DNA from: Parabacteroides distasonis ATCC 8503
Lineage (GTDB): Bacteria; Bacteroidota; Bacteroidia; Bacteroidales; Tannerellaceae
Length of the DNA: 64,000 nt
Reading direction: 5' to 3'
NCBI RefSeq assembly: GCF_000012845.1
Contig: NC_009615.1
Coordinates: forward strand, 4,032,501 to 4,096,500
In this document: positions 27,099-36,594 of the stretch, in pieces
How positions within the stretch are numbered: the first letter of the stretch is position 1
Layout of the letters: each line of letters begins with the position of its first letter
The notes under the pieces: model-generated
What the model saw: only the letters and a program-made list of their open reading frames with translations
The model's database searches: none
What the model was told of the DNA's origin: nothing
Program-made: the position numbers and the translations under genes

Positions 27099-28706
27099 AT
27101 GAAACGAATATATCTGATGAAAAGAATCGTCTTATCCCTGCTGATCGTTCTAGGTGTGTTTACCGGAGCGACAGCGCAAAAAGCGAATATGGATGCCCGG
27201 AAGCTCCAATTGGCTTTATTCGCCATCTCTAATCTATATGTCGACTCTACTAGCGAGACGAAGTTGGTGGAAGACGCTATAGTCGGTATGTTGGATAAGC
27301 TAGACCCTCATTCCAATTATATGGATCCGGAGGAGACGAAAGAGATGACCGAGCCTTTACAAGGCAATTTCGATGGTATCGGCATACAGTTCAATATGTT
27401 GACGGATACGCTTTACGTGATTCAGGTAATCCCCGGAGGTCCCTCTGAGAAGGTGGGGTTGATGGCGGGCGACCGTATTATCCAAGTAGACGATACCTTG
27501 ATCGCCGGCGTGAAGATGAAGACTACCGATATCATGAAGAAACTACGCGGACCGAAAGGTACCGAGGTGCGTGTGAAAGTAAAGCGAGGCAAGTCGCCGG
27601 AATTGATGGATTTCAAGATCGTTCGCGGTAAGATTCCCGTGTATAGTCTGGATGCCGCTTATATGGCGGATAAGAATACCGGTTATATTAAGTTGAACCG
27701 TTTCGCCGCTTCTTCCGCCGATGAATTCAGGGAGGCGTTGGAAAAGCTCCGGAAACAGGGCATGAAGAACTTGATTCTGGATTTGCAGGGAAATGGCGGG
27801 GGATATTTGAATATCGCCATAGAGCTGGCGGATGAGTTCTTGGATAAAAACCGGTTGATCGTTTATACGAAAGGGAGTAAGCAACCTCGTGAGGAGGCGA
27901 ACTCTACCGCTCGCGGACAATTCCAAGAGGGACGTTTGGTCGTGCTGGTGGACGAGTCCTCGGCTTCGGCCAGCGAGATCGTCTCCGGCGCTATTCAAGA
28001 TTGGGACCGGGGCGTGATCGTAGGTCGCCGTACCTTTGGTAAAGGTTTGGTACAGAAACCGATTCCCCTGCCGGATGGTTCCATGATTCGTTTGACGGTT
28101 TCCCGTTACTATACACCCACCGGACGTTGTATACAAAAGCCTTACGAGAACGGGAAGATCGAGGAGTACCACCATGATCTGATCGACCGTTATAACCGGG
28201 GGGAGTTGATGAGTGCCGATAGCATTCATTTCCCCGATTCAATGAAGTATAACACCTTGGTTACCGAGCGTACCGTATATGGAGGTGGAGGTATTATGCC
28301 GGACGTGTTCATCCCGGTAGATACGACTCGCTATACGGATTATCACCGGAAACTGGTAGCTTCCGGTTTAGTCAATCGGGTGTCCATGAATTATCTGGAT
28401 CGTAATCGGAACCAGATGATGGCTAAATATCCGAAGTTCCAGCAATATAAGCAAGATTTCGTGGTCGGAGAGGATATCATGGAGGAGCTTCTGAAGATGG
28501 CCGGCGATGAGAAGATTGAGTTTGAGGAAGAAGAATATAATCGTTCGAAGCCGTTGATCATGCTTCAGATCAAGGCGCTTATCGCACGGGATCTCTATGA
28601 TATGGCGCAGTACTTCCAGATTATCAATGATGATAATCCGAGTTACCAGAAAGCGCTTCAGATTATTAATAATAAAGAAACTTACAATAGGCTTTTAGGA
28701 CGTTAG
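27099..28706 (+). CDS. S41-family carboxy-terminal processing protease
   Basis: About 535-residue periplasmic serine protease. Signal peptide at the start (LLIVLGVFTGATAQ); ATG 27099 and ATG 27117 are both plausible starts. A PDZ domain (GIGIQFNMLTDTLYVIQVIP ... GLMAGDRIIQVDD) is followed by the S41 catalytic domain with the nucleophile Ser in VDESSASASEIV and Lys in RRTFGKGLVQ. CTP proteases cleave hydrophobic C-termini of periplasmic proteins and lipoproteins. A C-terminal extension (~400-535) beyond the core is usual in Bacteroidota. Starts 5 bp after coaD stops, so it belongs to the parE operon. Confidence 0.92.
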   Translation: MKRIYLMKRIVLSLLIVLGVFTGATAQKANMDARKLQLALFAISNLYVDSTSETKLVEDAIVGMLDKLDPHSNYMDPEETKEMTEPLQGNFDGIGIQFNMLTDTLYVIQVIPGGPSEKVGLMAGDRIIQVDDTLIAGVKMKTTDIMKKLRGPKGTEVRVKVKRGKSPELMDFKIVRGKIPVYSLDAAYMADKNTGYIKLNRFAASSADEFREALEKLRKQGMKNLILDLQGNGGGYLNIAIELADEFLDKNRLIVYTKGSKQPREEANSTARGQFQEGRLVVLVDESSASASEIVSGAIQDWDRGVIVGRRTFGKGLVQKPIPLPDGSMIRLTVSRYYTPTGRCIQKPYENGKIEEYHHDLIDRYNRGELMSADSIHFPDSMKYNTLVTERTVYGGGGIMPDVFIPVDTTRYTDYHRKLVASGLVNRVSMNYLDRNRNQMMAKYPKFQQYKQDFVVGEDIMEELLKMAGDEKIEFEEEEYNRSKPLIMLQIKALIARDLYDMAQYFQIINDDNPSYQKALQIINNKETYNRLLGR

Positions 28707-28727
28707 CCAACGTAAACTGATAAGGGT

Positions 28728-29255
28728 ATGTATTGGACGCTTTTTCTGACATTCGTGAAAATCGGTATGTTTACCATCGGAGGTGGTTACGCCATGTTGC
28801 CGCTTATCCAGCGGGATGTGGTAGACCGGGGGTGGATGACGAAAGAGGACTTTATCGACGTTTTCTCCGTGGCCCAATCGTTGCCGGGTATTTTCGCCGT
28901 GAATATAGCGATCTTCGTGGGTTATAAACTGAAGAAGACATGGGGCGGTTTTGTTTGTGCCTTGGGCACGATTCTCCCTTCTTTTGTAATCATGCTCTTG
29001 ATCGCGTTATTCTTTACGCAGGTAAAGGATAATGTATGGGTGGAGAAGGCGTTTATGGGATTGCGTCCGGCGGTGGTCGCCTTGATCGCCGTGCCTTGTC
29101 TGACAACCGCACGTTCTATCAAGTTGAGTTACGTGCAAATGATCATACCTGTCGGGGCGGCATTGCTGATCTGGATGGGTGGGGTGTCTCCCGCTTGGAT
29201 TATCTTGGCGGCTATAGCCGGAGGTTTGGTGTATGGTTTAAATAAGAAGGGCTGA
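28728..29255 (+). CDS. Chromate transporter, half-size CHR protein
   Basis: 175-residue inner-membrane protein containing one CHR domain: KIGMFTIGGGYAMLPLIQRDVV, then SVAQSLPGIFAVNIAIFVGY and FMGLRPAVVALI. Full ChrA proteins have two such domains; short forms occur as adjacent gene pairs that act together. The start ATG follows a good TAAGGG Shine-Dalgarno-like stretch. Twenty-one bp after the protease gene. The physiological substrate in gut anaerobes is doubtful. Confidence 0.88.
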   Translation: MYWTLFLTFVKIGMFTIGGGYAMLPLIQRDVVDRGWMTKEDFIDVFSVAQSLPGIFAVNIAIFVGYKLKKTWGGFVCALGTILPSFVIMLLIALFFTQVKDNVWVEKAFMGLRPAVVALIAVPCLTTARSIKLSYVQMIIPVGAALLIWMGGVSPAWIILAAIAGGLVYGLNKKG

Positions 29256-29256
29256 T

Positions 29257-29808
29257 ATGATTTGGTTACAATTATTATATGTATATCTGAAGATCGGTAT
29301 ATTGGGCTTTGGTGGTGGGTATGCGATGTTATCCTTGATACAAGCCGACGTGGTGGACCGCTATGGTTGGATTTCCTTGCAGGAGTTTACCGATATTGTC
29401 GCTATCTCTCAAATGACACCCGGACCGATCGGTATCAATAGCGCCACCTATATAGGGTATACGGCGGTGCATAATGCGGGGTATTCGGAGACGATGAGTA
29501 TCCTAGGATCTTGCCTGACGACATTTGCGGTATGTCTGCCTTCTTTCTTATTGGTCCTTCTGATCTCTTATTTCTTCGCTAAGTTTCGGAATAATAAATA
29601 TGTAGAGGCGGCTTTCCTTGGATTACGCCCGGCTACGGTGGGACTGATCGCTGCCGCTGCCTTGCTATTAATGAATAAAGAGAACTTCATCGACTACAAG
29701 AGCTTCTTGATCTTTGGTGCCGCTTTCATCCTAACATGGAAATTCAAGGTACATCCTATCTTGATGATCATCTTGGCGGGTATCGCGGGTATTATTTTAT
29801 ATTGGTAA
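29257..29808 (+). CDS. Chromate transporter, second half-size CHR protein
   Basis: 183-residue partner of the preceding gene, starting 1 bp after its stop. Same motifs: KIGILGFGGGYAMLSLIQADVV, ISQMTPGPIGINSATYIGY and FLGLRPATVGLIAAAAL. The two proteins presumably form a heterodimeric CHR transporter with inverted topology. About 5-6 hydrophobic segments. Expression likely from the upstream operon. Confidence 0.88.
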   Translation: MIWLQLLYVYLKIGILGFGGGYAMLSLIQADVVDRYGWISLQEFTDIVAISQMTPGPIGINSATYIGYTAVHNAGYSETMSILGSCLTTFAVCLPSFLLVLLISYFFAKFRNNKYVEAAFLGLRPATVGLIAAAALLLMNKENFIDYKSFLIFGAAFILTWKFKVHPILMIILAGIAGIILYW

Positions 29809-29868
29809 TCCCGATGTCGATGGAATTGCCCGTTTAATCGGTGAAAACAGCCCCTTTTTCTAGTCTGG

Positions 29869-29899
29869 TTGCCCATGTTTTTAAGGTAATATAGTTTTG
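29869..29899 (+). promoter_or_regulatory. Promoter of the tripartite ABC exporter operon
   Basis: TTG at 29869-29871, 20 bp spacer, TAGTTTTG at 29892-29899, full consensus; RNA start near 29906, 25 bases before ATG 29931. Confidence 0.7.
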
Positions 29900-29930
29900 C
29901 TTTCGTAAAAAGATAGAAAACGAAGGCAAT

Positions 29931-31247
29931 ATGAAACAATACGCTTTATTATTCGCATGTCTGTTCTTCCTCTGTGTAGGGAGTAAGGCACAAGAGCAAC
30001 CTACCCGATGGACGTTGCGCACTTGCTTGGATTACGCTTTGGAGCATAATATCCAAGTAAAGAAAAGCAAGGTGTCGCATCTTTCCGGTATAGAGGATAC
30101 GAAGCAGGCGAAAGCACAGCTTTTCCCTTCCCTTTCGGCTTCGGTTACCCAAGGATTCGTGAATTATCCTTCGAGCGACGCCGCTACGAATAATAGCTAT
30201 AGCGGTAATTATGCGCTGAACGCTAAATGGACGCTTTTTGATGGAGGGCAACGTGTACAGACGATCAAGCAACAGGAAATACAAAATACCGTCGATGAGC
30301 TAGGTATCGAGCAAAACGAGGATGATATCCAAATCTCCTTGATACAGACCTATATGCAGGTACTATATGCGATGGAGTCCGTTCGTATCAACCAAAATAC
30401 GGTCGAGGTATCTACGGCGCAGCGGGATCGTGCGGTGGAGTTGCTACGTGCCGGTTCGATTTCGAAAGTGGATTTGGCCCAGTTGGAAAGCCAGTTAAGC
30501 ACCGATAAATATCAATTGGTCGTAGCCCAGACGAATCTAGACAATTATAAGTTGCAATTGAAGCAATTACTAGAACTGGATATAACCGAAGAGATCGAAT
30601 TGGTGATGCCGGAGCTTACGGAGAAAGATATCTTAACCCCGCTTCCGAGCAAGCAAACGATTTACAATACCTCTCTGGCCGTGATGCCGCAAATAAAGAG
30701 CAGTGAGCTGGCCGTGGACATCGCTGAGCTGGAGAAGAAAAAGGCGAAAGGCGCTTTCCTCCCTTCGCTCTCCATGAACGCCGGGCTGGGTACCGGCCAT
30801 CTCTCCGGAACGGATTACGCTTTCGGTAGCCAGATCTGGAATAGCTTCAACGAGAGTGTCGGATTGACGATCAGCATCCCTATCTTCAGTAACCGTCAGT
30901 ATAAGACGGCCTATAACAAGGCGAAATACGCGATTACCACCAGCCAGTTGGAGTTGCTGAATACCCAAAAACAATTGCTGCAAACCGTGGAGGGGATCTA
31001 TCTGGACGCTACCTCGTCGCAGACCCAATATACCTCGGCTACCGAACGCTTGAGTTACGTGAAGGAAAGCTATAACTTGATCGATGAGCAATTCAGCCTC
31101 GGTATGAAAAATACGCTTGAGCTATTGACGGAGAAGAACAATTATCTGACCGCCCAGCAAGAGCAGCTACAAGCGAAATACATGGCCTTGATGAGCGTCC
31201 AGTTGCTGAATGTTTATCAGAAGAAGCCGGTTGCGGAGAATTATTAA
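29931..31247 (+). CDS. TolC-family outer-membrane efflux protein
   Basis: 438-residue outer-membrane channel subunit. Signal peptide 1-20 (CLFFLCVGSKAQ). Two outer-membrane-factor repeats with long coiled-coil helices: LRTCLDYALEHNIQVKKSKV opens the family domain, and ELLRAGSISKVDLAQLESQL and EQFSLGMKNTLELLTEKNNYL are the repeated helix hairpins. Together with the next three genes it forms a MacAB-TolC-like machine. First gene of its transcript. Confidence 0.93.
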   Translation: MKQYALLFACLFFLCVGSKAQEQPTRWTLRTCLDYALEHNIQVKKSKVSHLSGIEDTKQAKAQLFPSLSASVTQGFVNYPSSDAATNNSYSGNYALNAKWTLFDGGQRVQTIKQQEIQNTVDELGIEQNEDDIQISLIQTYMQVLYAMESVRINQNTVEVSTAQRDRAVELLRAGSISKVDLAQLESQLSTDKYQLVVAQTNLDNYKLQLKQLLELDITEEIELVMPELTEKDILTPLPSKQTIYNTSLAVMPQIKSSELAVDIAELEKKKAKGAFLPSLSMNAGLGTGHLSGTDYAFGSQIWNSFNESVGLTISIPIFSNRQYKTAYNKAKYAITTSQLELLNTQKQLLQTVEGIYLDATSSQTQYTSATERLSYVKESYNLIDEQFSLGMKNTLELLTEKNNYLTAQQEQLQAKYMALMSVQLLNVYQKKPVAENY

Positions 31248-31298
31248 CCCACTAATGGATATATATATATTTACTCCACTCTCTTTTTTCAAGGTTAC

Positions 31299-31318
31299 CC
31301 TGCGACGGAAGTCGCGGG
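31299..31318. terminator. GNRA-capped hairpin in the exporter operon
   Basis: Arms CCTGCGAC and GTCGCGGG (8 bp with one T-G) around a GGAA loop, followed by GGCCTTTTG. It lies between the TolC gene and the adaptor gene, so it may be a partial terminator or processing site. Confidence 0.5.
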
Positions 31319-31369
31319 GGCCTTTTGAACAAGAACAGAACGTAAAACAGAAATAAAACGAATCAGAAT

Positions 31370-32596
31370 ATGGACAAGAAGAAACTAATCATGGGCGGTG
31401 TTGCCGTTATCCTCATCGCGGGGGGCGTGTTCCTTTTCACGGGCAAATCCTCGAAAGGCGGGATCAAGCTGGAGACCGCTAAGGTAGGGCGCAGCACGAT
31501 CACGAATACGGTTACGGCCACCGGTACGGTAGAGCCCGTTACCGAGGTTGAGGTAGGTACGCAGGTATCCGGTATCATCGATAAGTTGTACGCTGATTAT
31601 AACGACGTGGTGAAGGCCGGCCAACTGATCGCCGAGATGGATAAGATCAACCTCCAAGCCGAACTTCGTTCCGCCGAGGCGCAATTGGCGAGCAGCAAGA
31701 CGGAGTTCGAGTATCAACAGAAGAACTACGCACGTAGCAAGGTGCTTCACGAGAAACAATTGATTAGCGATACGGATTATGAGACGGCTACCTATAATTA
31801 TGAGAAGGCGAAGGCCGCTTACGACCAGAGTCAGGCCTCCATGGTGAAAGTAAACCGTAATCTGGAATATGCCACGATCACGAGCCCTATAGACGGAGTG
31901 GTTATCAACCGGGCCGTTGAGGAAGGGCAGACCGTTGCCGCCGGCTTCGAGACCCCGACTCTGTTTACCATTGCCGCCGACTTGACGAAGATGCAGGTGA
32001 TAGCAGACGTGGATGAGGCGGATATAGGGAACGTGGAGGAAGGCCAACGGGTTAGCTTTACGGTGGATGCCTACCCGAACGATCAATTCGAGGGCGTGGT
32101 TCGCCAGATTCGCCTTGGGGATAGCGAAAGCACCTCCAGCGCTTCTTCCAGTACTTCTTCTTCTACGGTCGTTACCTACGAGGTAGTGATTACGGCAGAT
32201 AATCCGGACTTGAAACTGAAACCTCGCTTGACGGCGAATATCACGATTTATACGTTGGAACGTGCGAATGTCCTGACCTTGCCGAACAAGGCACTTCGTT
32301 TTATCCCCGAGCCCGCCATCATGGAATCGTTGGGTATGACCGTGACAGATCCGAATGCGGAGGTACAACCCGGAAAACGCTTGGTTTGGTCCCGCCAAGG
32401 AAATACCTTGAGCCCGAGGCAGATTACGGTCGGAACCAGCAACAACAGCGTGACCGAAGTAACCGAGGGCTTGAGCGAGGGCGATGAGGTAGCCGTAGAT
32501 TTAGCGAGCGCCGCTAACATGCCGGAAGTAGGTGCAGGAGCGGAGCGTAGCCCTTTCATGCCGGGCCCTCCGGGAAGCAACAAAAATAAGAGATAG
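31370..32596 (+). CDS. MacA-like periplasmic adaptor (membrane fusion protein)
   Basis: 408-residue HlyD/RND-type adaptor anchored by an N-terminal transmembrane segment (LIMGGVAVILIAGGVFLFTG). A lipoyl/biotinyl half (TATGTVEPVTEVEVGTQVSG), a coiled-coil hairpin rich in Glu/Gln/Lys (~95-160), the second lipoyl half (ATITSPIDGVVINRAVEEGQ) and beta-barrel/membrane-proximal domains follow. A Ser-rich insertion (SESTSSASSSTSSSTVV) in the beta-barrel region is typical of MacA-like adaptors in Bacteroidota. Joins the inner-membrane MacB components to the TolC-like channel. Confidence 0.92.
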   Translation: MDKKKLIMGGVAVILIAGGVFLFTGKSSKGGIKLETAKVGRSTITNTVTATGTVEPVTEVEVGTQVSGIIDKLYADYNDVVKAGQLIAEMDKINLQAELRSAEAQLASSKTEFEYQQKNYARSKVLHEKQLISDTDYETATYNYEKAKAAYDQSQASMVKVNRNLEYATITSPIDGVVINRAVEEGQTVAAGFETPTLFTIAADLTKMQVIADVDEADIGNVEEGQRVSFTVDAYPNDQFEGVVRQIRLGDSESTSSASSSTSSSTVVTYEVVITADNPDLKLKPRLTANITIYTLERANVLTLPNKALRFIPEPAIMESLGMTVTDPNAEVQPGKRLVWSRQGNTLSPRQITVGTSNNSVTEVTEGLSEGDEVAVDLASAANMPEVGAGAERSPFMPGPPGSNKNKR

Positions 32597-32604
32597 TTTG
32601 CGTC

Positions 32605-33345
32605 ATGAAAGAAATTATCAGATTAGACAATATAAAACGAGACTTCCACGTGGGCGACGAGATCGTCCATGCCCTGCGAGGCGTGTCGTTCACGATCCGC
32701 GAGGGGGAGTTCGTGACGATCATGGGAACCTCCGGCTCCGGAAAGAGTACGTTGCTGAACACGCTGGGTTGCCTTGATACTCCTACGAGCGGGGAGTATT
32801 ACTTAGACGGGGTATCCGTGCGCACCATGAACAAGCGGCAACGGGCGACTCTCCGGAATCGTAAGATCGGCTTCGTCTTCCAGAGCTATAACCTGCTGGC
32901 GAAGACAACGGCGGTAGAGAATGTAGAGCTCCCTCTCATGTACAACCCCGCCTATAAAGCGGCTCAGCGTAGGGAAAAGGCGGTCAACGCCTTGATCGCC
33001 GTGGGCTTGGGAGACCGACTGATGCATAAAAGCAACCAGATGTCCGGTGGCCAGATGCAGCGTGTGGCGATCGCCCGTGCCTTGGTGAACGACCCGGCGG
33101 TGATCCTGGCGGACGAGGCTACCGGCAACTTGGATACCCGTACCTCTTTTGAGATCTTGGTGCTCTTCCAGCGTCTGCACGCCGAGGGACGTACGATTAT
33201 TTTTGTCACCCACAACCCGGAGATCGCCCAATACAGCAGCCGGAATATCACGTTGCGCGACGGTCATGTAACCGCCGATACGGTGAATACGAATATCTTG
33301 AGCGCCGCCGAGGCTTTGGCCCGCCTGCCCAAGAATGATGATTAA
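32605..33345 (+). CDS. ABC transporter ATP-binding protein, MacB/LolD type
   Basis: 246-residue ATPase. Walker A GTSGSGKST, signature MSGGQMQRVAIARAL, Walker B VILADEATGNLD and H-loop FVTHNPE are all present. In E. coli MacB the ATPase and permease are one chain; here they are separate genes. Eight bp after the adaptor gene. Confidence 0.95.
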   Translation: MKEIIRLDNIKRDFHVGDEIVHALRGVSFTIREGEFVTIMGTSGSGKSTLLNTLGCLDTPTSGEYYLDGVSVRTMNKRQRATLRNRKIGFVFQSYNLLAKTTAVENVELPLMYNPAYKAAQRREKAVNALIAVGLGDRLMHKSNQMSGGQMQRVAIARALVNDPAVILADEATGNLDTRTSFEILVLFQRLHAEGRTIIFVTHNPEIAQYSSRNITLRDGHVTADTVNTNILSAAEALARLPKNDD

Positions 33346-33364
33346 GCGATAAACAGAAGTAACA

Positions 33365-34585
33365 ATGAATACGACGAATTTACTAAAGATAGCCCTCCGG
33401 GCCTTGGCCAACAACAAGCTGCGGGGATTCCTCACGATGCTGGGTATCATCATCGGCGTGGCTTCCGTGATCACGATGCTGGCCATCGGTCAAGGTTCGA
33501 AGCGGAGTATACAGGCGCAGATCAGCGAGATGGGCTCGAACATGATCATGATCCAGCCGGGAGCCGACATGCGTGGTGGTGTCCGCCAAGACGCCTCTGC
33601 CATGGAGACGCTGAAGCTACAGGACTACGAGGATATCGTGAACGAGACTCGCTACGTCTCCGCCACCTCTCCCTCCGTGAACAGTAGCGGGCAGGCCATC
33701 TATGGCGCCAACAATGCCCCGACCACCGTCTACGGTATCAGCCCGGATTATATGGAGATACGCCGATACGAGGTGGAGGATGGCGATATGTTCAGCGATC
33801 AAGACGTACAGACCGCCGCCAAGGTATGCGTGATCGGGAAGACGGTGGTGGATAACCTTTTCCCCGGCGGAGAGAATCCCGTCGGACGGGTGATCCGTTT
33901 CCAGAAGCTACCGTTCCGGGTCGTGGGCGTACTGAAAAGCAAAGGATATAACAGCATGGGAATGGACCAAGACGACCTGATCTTAGCTCCATACACAACT
34001 ATTCAAAAGAAGATCTTGGCCATTACCCATTTGCAAGGCATAACCTGCTCGGCGCTCAAGGAGGAGTACACCGATCAAGCCATAGACGAGATATCGGAGA
34101 TACTGAGGCGTAACCATAGGCTGCGGGAAACCGATGATGATGATTTCACGATCCGGAGTATGCAGGAGTTGAGTACGATGTTGACAAGTACGACGGATAT
34201 AATGACGACGTTGCTGGCCGCGGTGGCTGGTATCTCTCTTCTCGTTGGTGGTATCGGTATCATGAATATCATGTACGTGAGCGTGACGGAGCGTACGCGG
34301 GAGATCGGCCTCCGTATGAGTATCGGTGCGAAAGGCATGGATATCTTGGCTCAGTTCTTGATCGAGTCTATCCTTATCAGCGTGACCGGGGGATTGATCG
34401 GCGTGCTTTTCGGCGTGGGAGCCGCCTTGATCGTGAATGTCGTGGCGCATTTCCCGATCTATATCCAGCCATGGAGCGTACTGCTCTCTTTCGTGGTATG
34501 TACCGTCACCGGGGTGTTCTTCGGATGGTATCCCGCTAAGAAGGCGGCCCAGCTCGACCCGATAGAGGCCATACGCTATGAGTAG
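33365..34585 (+). CDS. ABC transporter permease, MacB type
   Basis: 406-residue permease with the MacB_PCD plus FtsX architecture: one N-terminal transmembrane helix (LTMLGIIIGVASVITMLAIG), a periplasmic domain (~45-270) and three C-terminal helices (TLLAAVAGISLLVGGIGIMNI, then IDILAQFLIESILISV-type and PWSVLLSFVVCTVTGVFFGWY). Type VII ABC transporters of this form export by mechanotransmission without moving substrate through the membrane domain. Likely exports a peptide, lipid or antibiotic. Last gene of the operon. Confidence 0.93.
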   Translation: MNTTNLLKIALRALANNKLRGFLTMLGIIIGVASVITMLAIGQGSKRSIQAQISEMGSNMIMIQPGADMRGGVRQDASAMETLKLQDYEDIVNETRYVSATSPSVNSSGQAIYGANNAPTTVYGISPDYMEIRRYEVEDGDMFSDQDVQTAAKVCVIGKTVVDNLFPGGENPVGRVIRFQKLPFRVVGVLKSKGYNSMGMDQDDLILAPYTTIQKKILAITHLQGITCSALKEEYTDQAIDEISEILRRNHRLRETDDDDFTIRSMQELSTMLTSTTDIMTTLLAAVAGISLLVGGIGIMNIMYVSVTERTREIGLRMSIGAKGMDILAQFLIESILISVTGGLIGVLFGVGAALIVNVVAHFPIYIQPWSVLLSFVVCTVTGVFFGWYPAKKAAQLDPIEAIRYE

Positions 34586-34623
34586 ACGGATGAGGCATGG
34601 TCTCCTTACCTGTAAAGGGTATG

Positions 34624-34685
34624 CATCATACGTATGAGGAACGATGCATTAAACCTATGATGTATGACACCTCATAGCTATGAGG
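34624..34685. repeat. Three palindromic units, 23 bp period
   Basis: Three 16-base units start at 34624, 34647 and 34670, exactly 23 bp apart. The third, CCTCATAGCTATGAGG, is a perfect palindrome; the first has a CATACGTATG core with one outer mismatch; the middle is degenerate but keeps CAT...ATG ends. It lies between the exporter operon and the lytS-type gene. Confidence 0.7.
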
Positions 34686-34735
34686 CGAAGGCTCACTAGA
34701 TAAGGCTACATGGCTCATATAACGGTAGGAATGAC

Positions 34736-34743
34736 TATATTTG
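34736..34743 (+). promoter_or_regulatory. -7 element for the LytS/LytR pair
   Basis: TATATTTG on the plus strand, 24 bases before ATG 34768. No clear -33 element. Confidence 0.5.
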
Positions 34744-34767
34744 CGTAGCACTAAAGAGGATAATAAG

Positions 34768-35835
34768 ATGAATGACACACCACAATCCCCCCCTATCAAA
34801 GGTTTGGGAAAGTTGATACACATTGCGGGATGGGGTATCCTATTCTGTTCCCCCTTCTTCTTCACGGGGAGGGAGTCGCAAGTCACGTTCGAGGGGTATC
34901 TGCGGAGCATCATCGTGCCGCTCTCCTTCATGCTCGTCTTCTACTTGAATTACGGGTGGCTGGTGAGGCGGTATTTGTTCAACCGCCGGACAGGGCGTTT
35001 CCTGCTGATCAACCTATTGCTTATCGGGAGTACGATGCTGTTCGTGCATTTCTGCATGCGCTATTTCTACCCTCCGGAGATGCATCATCCGGCTCGTCCG
35101 CCCCGCCCGTTGAACGAGACGGTGGGGTTCTTTCTCGTCAACGCCGTTATCTACTCCTTGGTAGCCGGCCTTAGCGTGGCGATCAAGATGACGGACGGAT
35201 GGTACCGGGTGGCGGCTATCCAGCGGGAACTGGAGAAGGAGCGTGCCGAGGCGGAATTGCAGAACTTGAAAAGCCAGCTTAACCCGCATTTCCTGTTTAA
35301 TACGTTGAATAATATCTATAGCTTGATAGCGTTCAGCCCGGAGAAGGCGCAGGAGGCGGTGCACGATTTGAGCCGCTTGCTTCGCTATGTCTTGTATGAG
35401 AGTAGCCAGCCTTTTGTCCCTTTGGAGAAGGATTTCGACTTCCTTCGTAATTATGTGGAGTTGATGCGTATACGCCTGCCCAAACATGTGGAGCTGAAAA
35501 CGAATATCGTCGCTTCCTCTCCGGGAACCTTGATCGCCCCCCTGTTGTTTATCTCCTTGGTTGAGAACGCATTTAAGCATGGGGTGAGCAATAATAAGCC
35601 GTCTTTCATCCATTTGGATATCCATCAGGAGGGGGCGGAGGTAGTTTGTACTATCGTGAATAGCTATTTCCCGAAAAGCCCGGATCAAGATAAAAGTGGT
35701 TCCGGTATCGGGCTGGTGAATCTGGAGAAACGCTTGGGGCTGCTCTATCCGGGGCATTTCTCGTTCCAATGCGGTCGGGAGGGGGATAACTATTCTTCTT
35801 ATCTATCAATTACTATAAACGAGACTGAGATATGA
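34768..35835 (+). CDS. LytS/YesM-family sensor histidine kinase
   Basis: 355-residue membrane kinase, start ATG 34768 (an upstream TTG frame is unlikely). Four hydrophobic segments in the first ~150 residues, a short coiled linker (RELEKERAEAELQNLKSQL) and the His_kinase domain with phospho-acceptor His in LNPHFLFNTLNNIYSLI, then a HATPase region (LFISLVENAFKHGVSNN and GSGIGLVNLEKRL). Overlaps the response regulator by 4 bp, so they are translationally coupled. It follows the exporter genes and may regulate them; the signal is unknown. Confidence 0.93.
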   Translation: MNDTPQSPPIKGLGKLIHIAGWGILFCSPFFFTGRESQVTFEGYLRSIIVPLSFMLVFYLNYGWLVRRYLFNRRTGRFLLINLLLIGSTMLFVHFCMRYFYPPEMHHPARPPRPLNETVGFFLVNAVIYSLVAGLSVAIKMTDGWYRVAAIQRELEKERAEAELQNLKSQLNPHFLFNTLNNIYSLIAFSPEKAQEAVHDLSRLLRYVLYESSQPFVPLEKDFDFLRNYVELMRIRLPKHVELKTNIVASSPGTLIAPLLFISLVENAFKHGVSNNKPSFIHLDIHQEGAEVVCTIVNSYFPKSPDQDKSGSGIGLVNLEKRLGLLYPGHFSFQCGREGDNYSSYLSITINETEI

Positions 35836-36587
35836 GATTGACTTGCGCTATTATTGACGATGAACCTTTAGCGGTTAGCTTGCTGGAAAGCTACGTCTTG
35901 AAAACTCCGTTTCTGGATTTACAAGGGACTTATAATAGTGCCTTGGACGCTCTTTCCGACTTACGGGATCGGCCGGTGGATCTGCTTTTTCTGGATATCC
36001 AGATGCCGGAGTTGAGCGGATTGGAGTTCTCCCGTATCTTGAACGCCGATACCCGTGTCATTTTTACGACGGCTTTCGATCAATATGCCGTGGATAGTTA
36101 CCGAGTAAACGCGCTGGATTATTTGTTGAAGCCAATTAGTTATCCGGACTTCCTTGCCTCGGCGAATAAGGCGTTGCGATGGTATGAGCTGCTCCGTAAG
36201 CCGGTGTCTTCGGAAGAGAAGGAAGGATCCGCGCCAATTGCGGAGAAGGGCGGGATGGAGAGTATTTTCGTCAAGAGTGAGTATAAGCTGTTGCAAATAG
36301 AGCTGCGCAAGATATTATATATTGAAGGATTAAAGGATTACGTGAAGATATTCGTGGAGGATGAGCCCCGTCCGGTCCTTTCGTTGATGAGCATGAAGAG
36401 TTTGGAGGATATGTTACCTTCGGATCGCTTTGTGCGTGTTCATCGCTCTTTTATCGTCCAGCCGGAGAAGATCAAGGTGATCGAGCGTAATCGGATTGTC
36501 TTTGGAAAGGAGTATATCCCGATCTCCGACAATTATAAACAGCATTTCCTAGAGATGATAGAGCGTAGATCGATCCTGCCGAAATAA
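35832..36587 (+). CDS. LytTR-family response regulator
   Basis: 251-residue transcription regulator. Receiver domain with acidic pair in IIDDEP, phospho-acceptor Asp in LLFLDIQMPELSG (about residue 57) and Lys in LLKPISYP; the C-terminal LytTR DNA-binding domain begins at FVKSEYKLLQIELRKILYIE and ends in VHRSFIV...ISDNYKQ. Cognate regulator of the preceding kinase. LytTR proteins bind paired direct repeats about 21-22 bp apart, so the palindromic array upstream is a candidate but unproven target. Confidence 0.95.
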   Translation: MRLTCAIIDDEPLAVSLLESYVLKTPFLDLQGTYNSALDALSDLRDRPVDLLFLDIQMPELSGLEFSRILNADTRVIFTTAFDQYAVDSYRVNALDYLLKPISYPDFLASANKALRWYELLRKPVSSEEKEGSAPIAEKGGMESIFVKSEYKLLQIELRKILYIEGLKDYVKIFVEDEPRPVLSLMSMKSLEDMLPSDRFVRVHRSFIVQPEKIKVIERNRIVFGKEYIPISDNYKQHFLEMIERRSILPK

Positions 36588-36594
36588 CCGCTGG

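Noticed and set aside
28728..29808. Single full-length chromate transporter split by frameshift
   Set aside because: Both halves have their own start, ribosome-binding region and complete CHR domain; adjacent short forms are a known natural arrangement.
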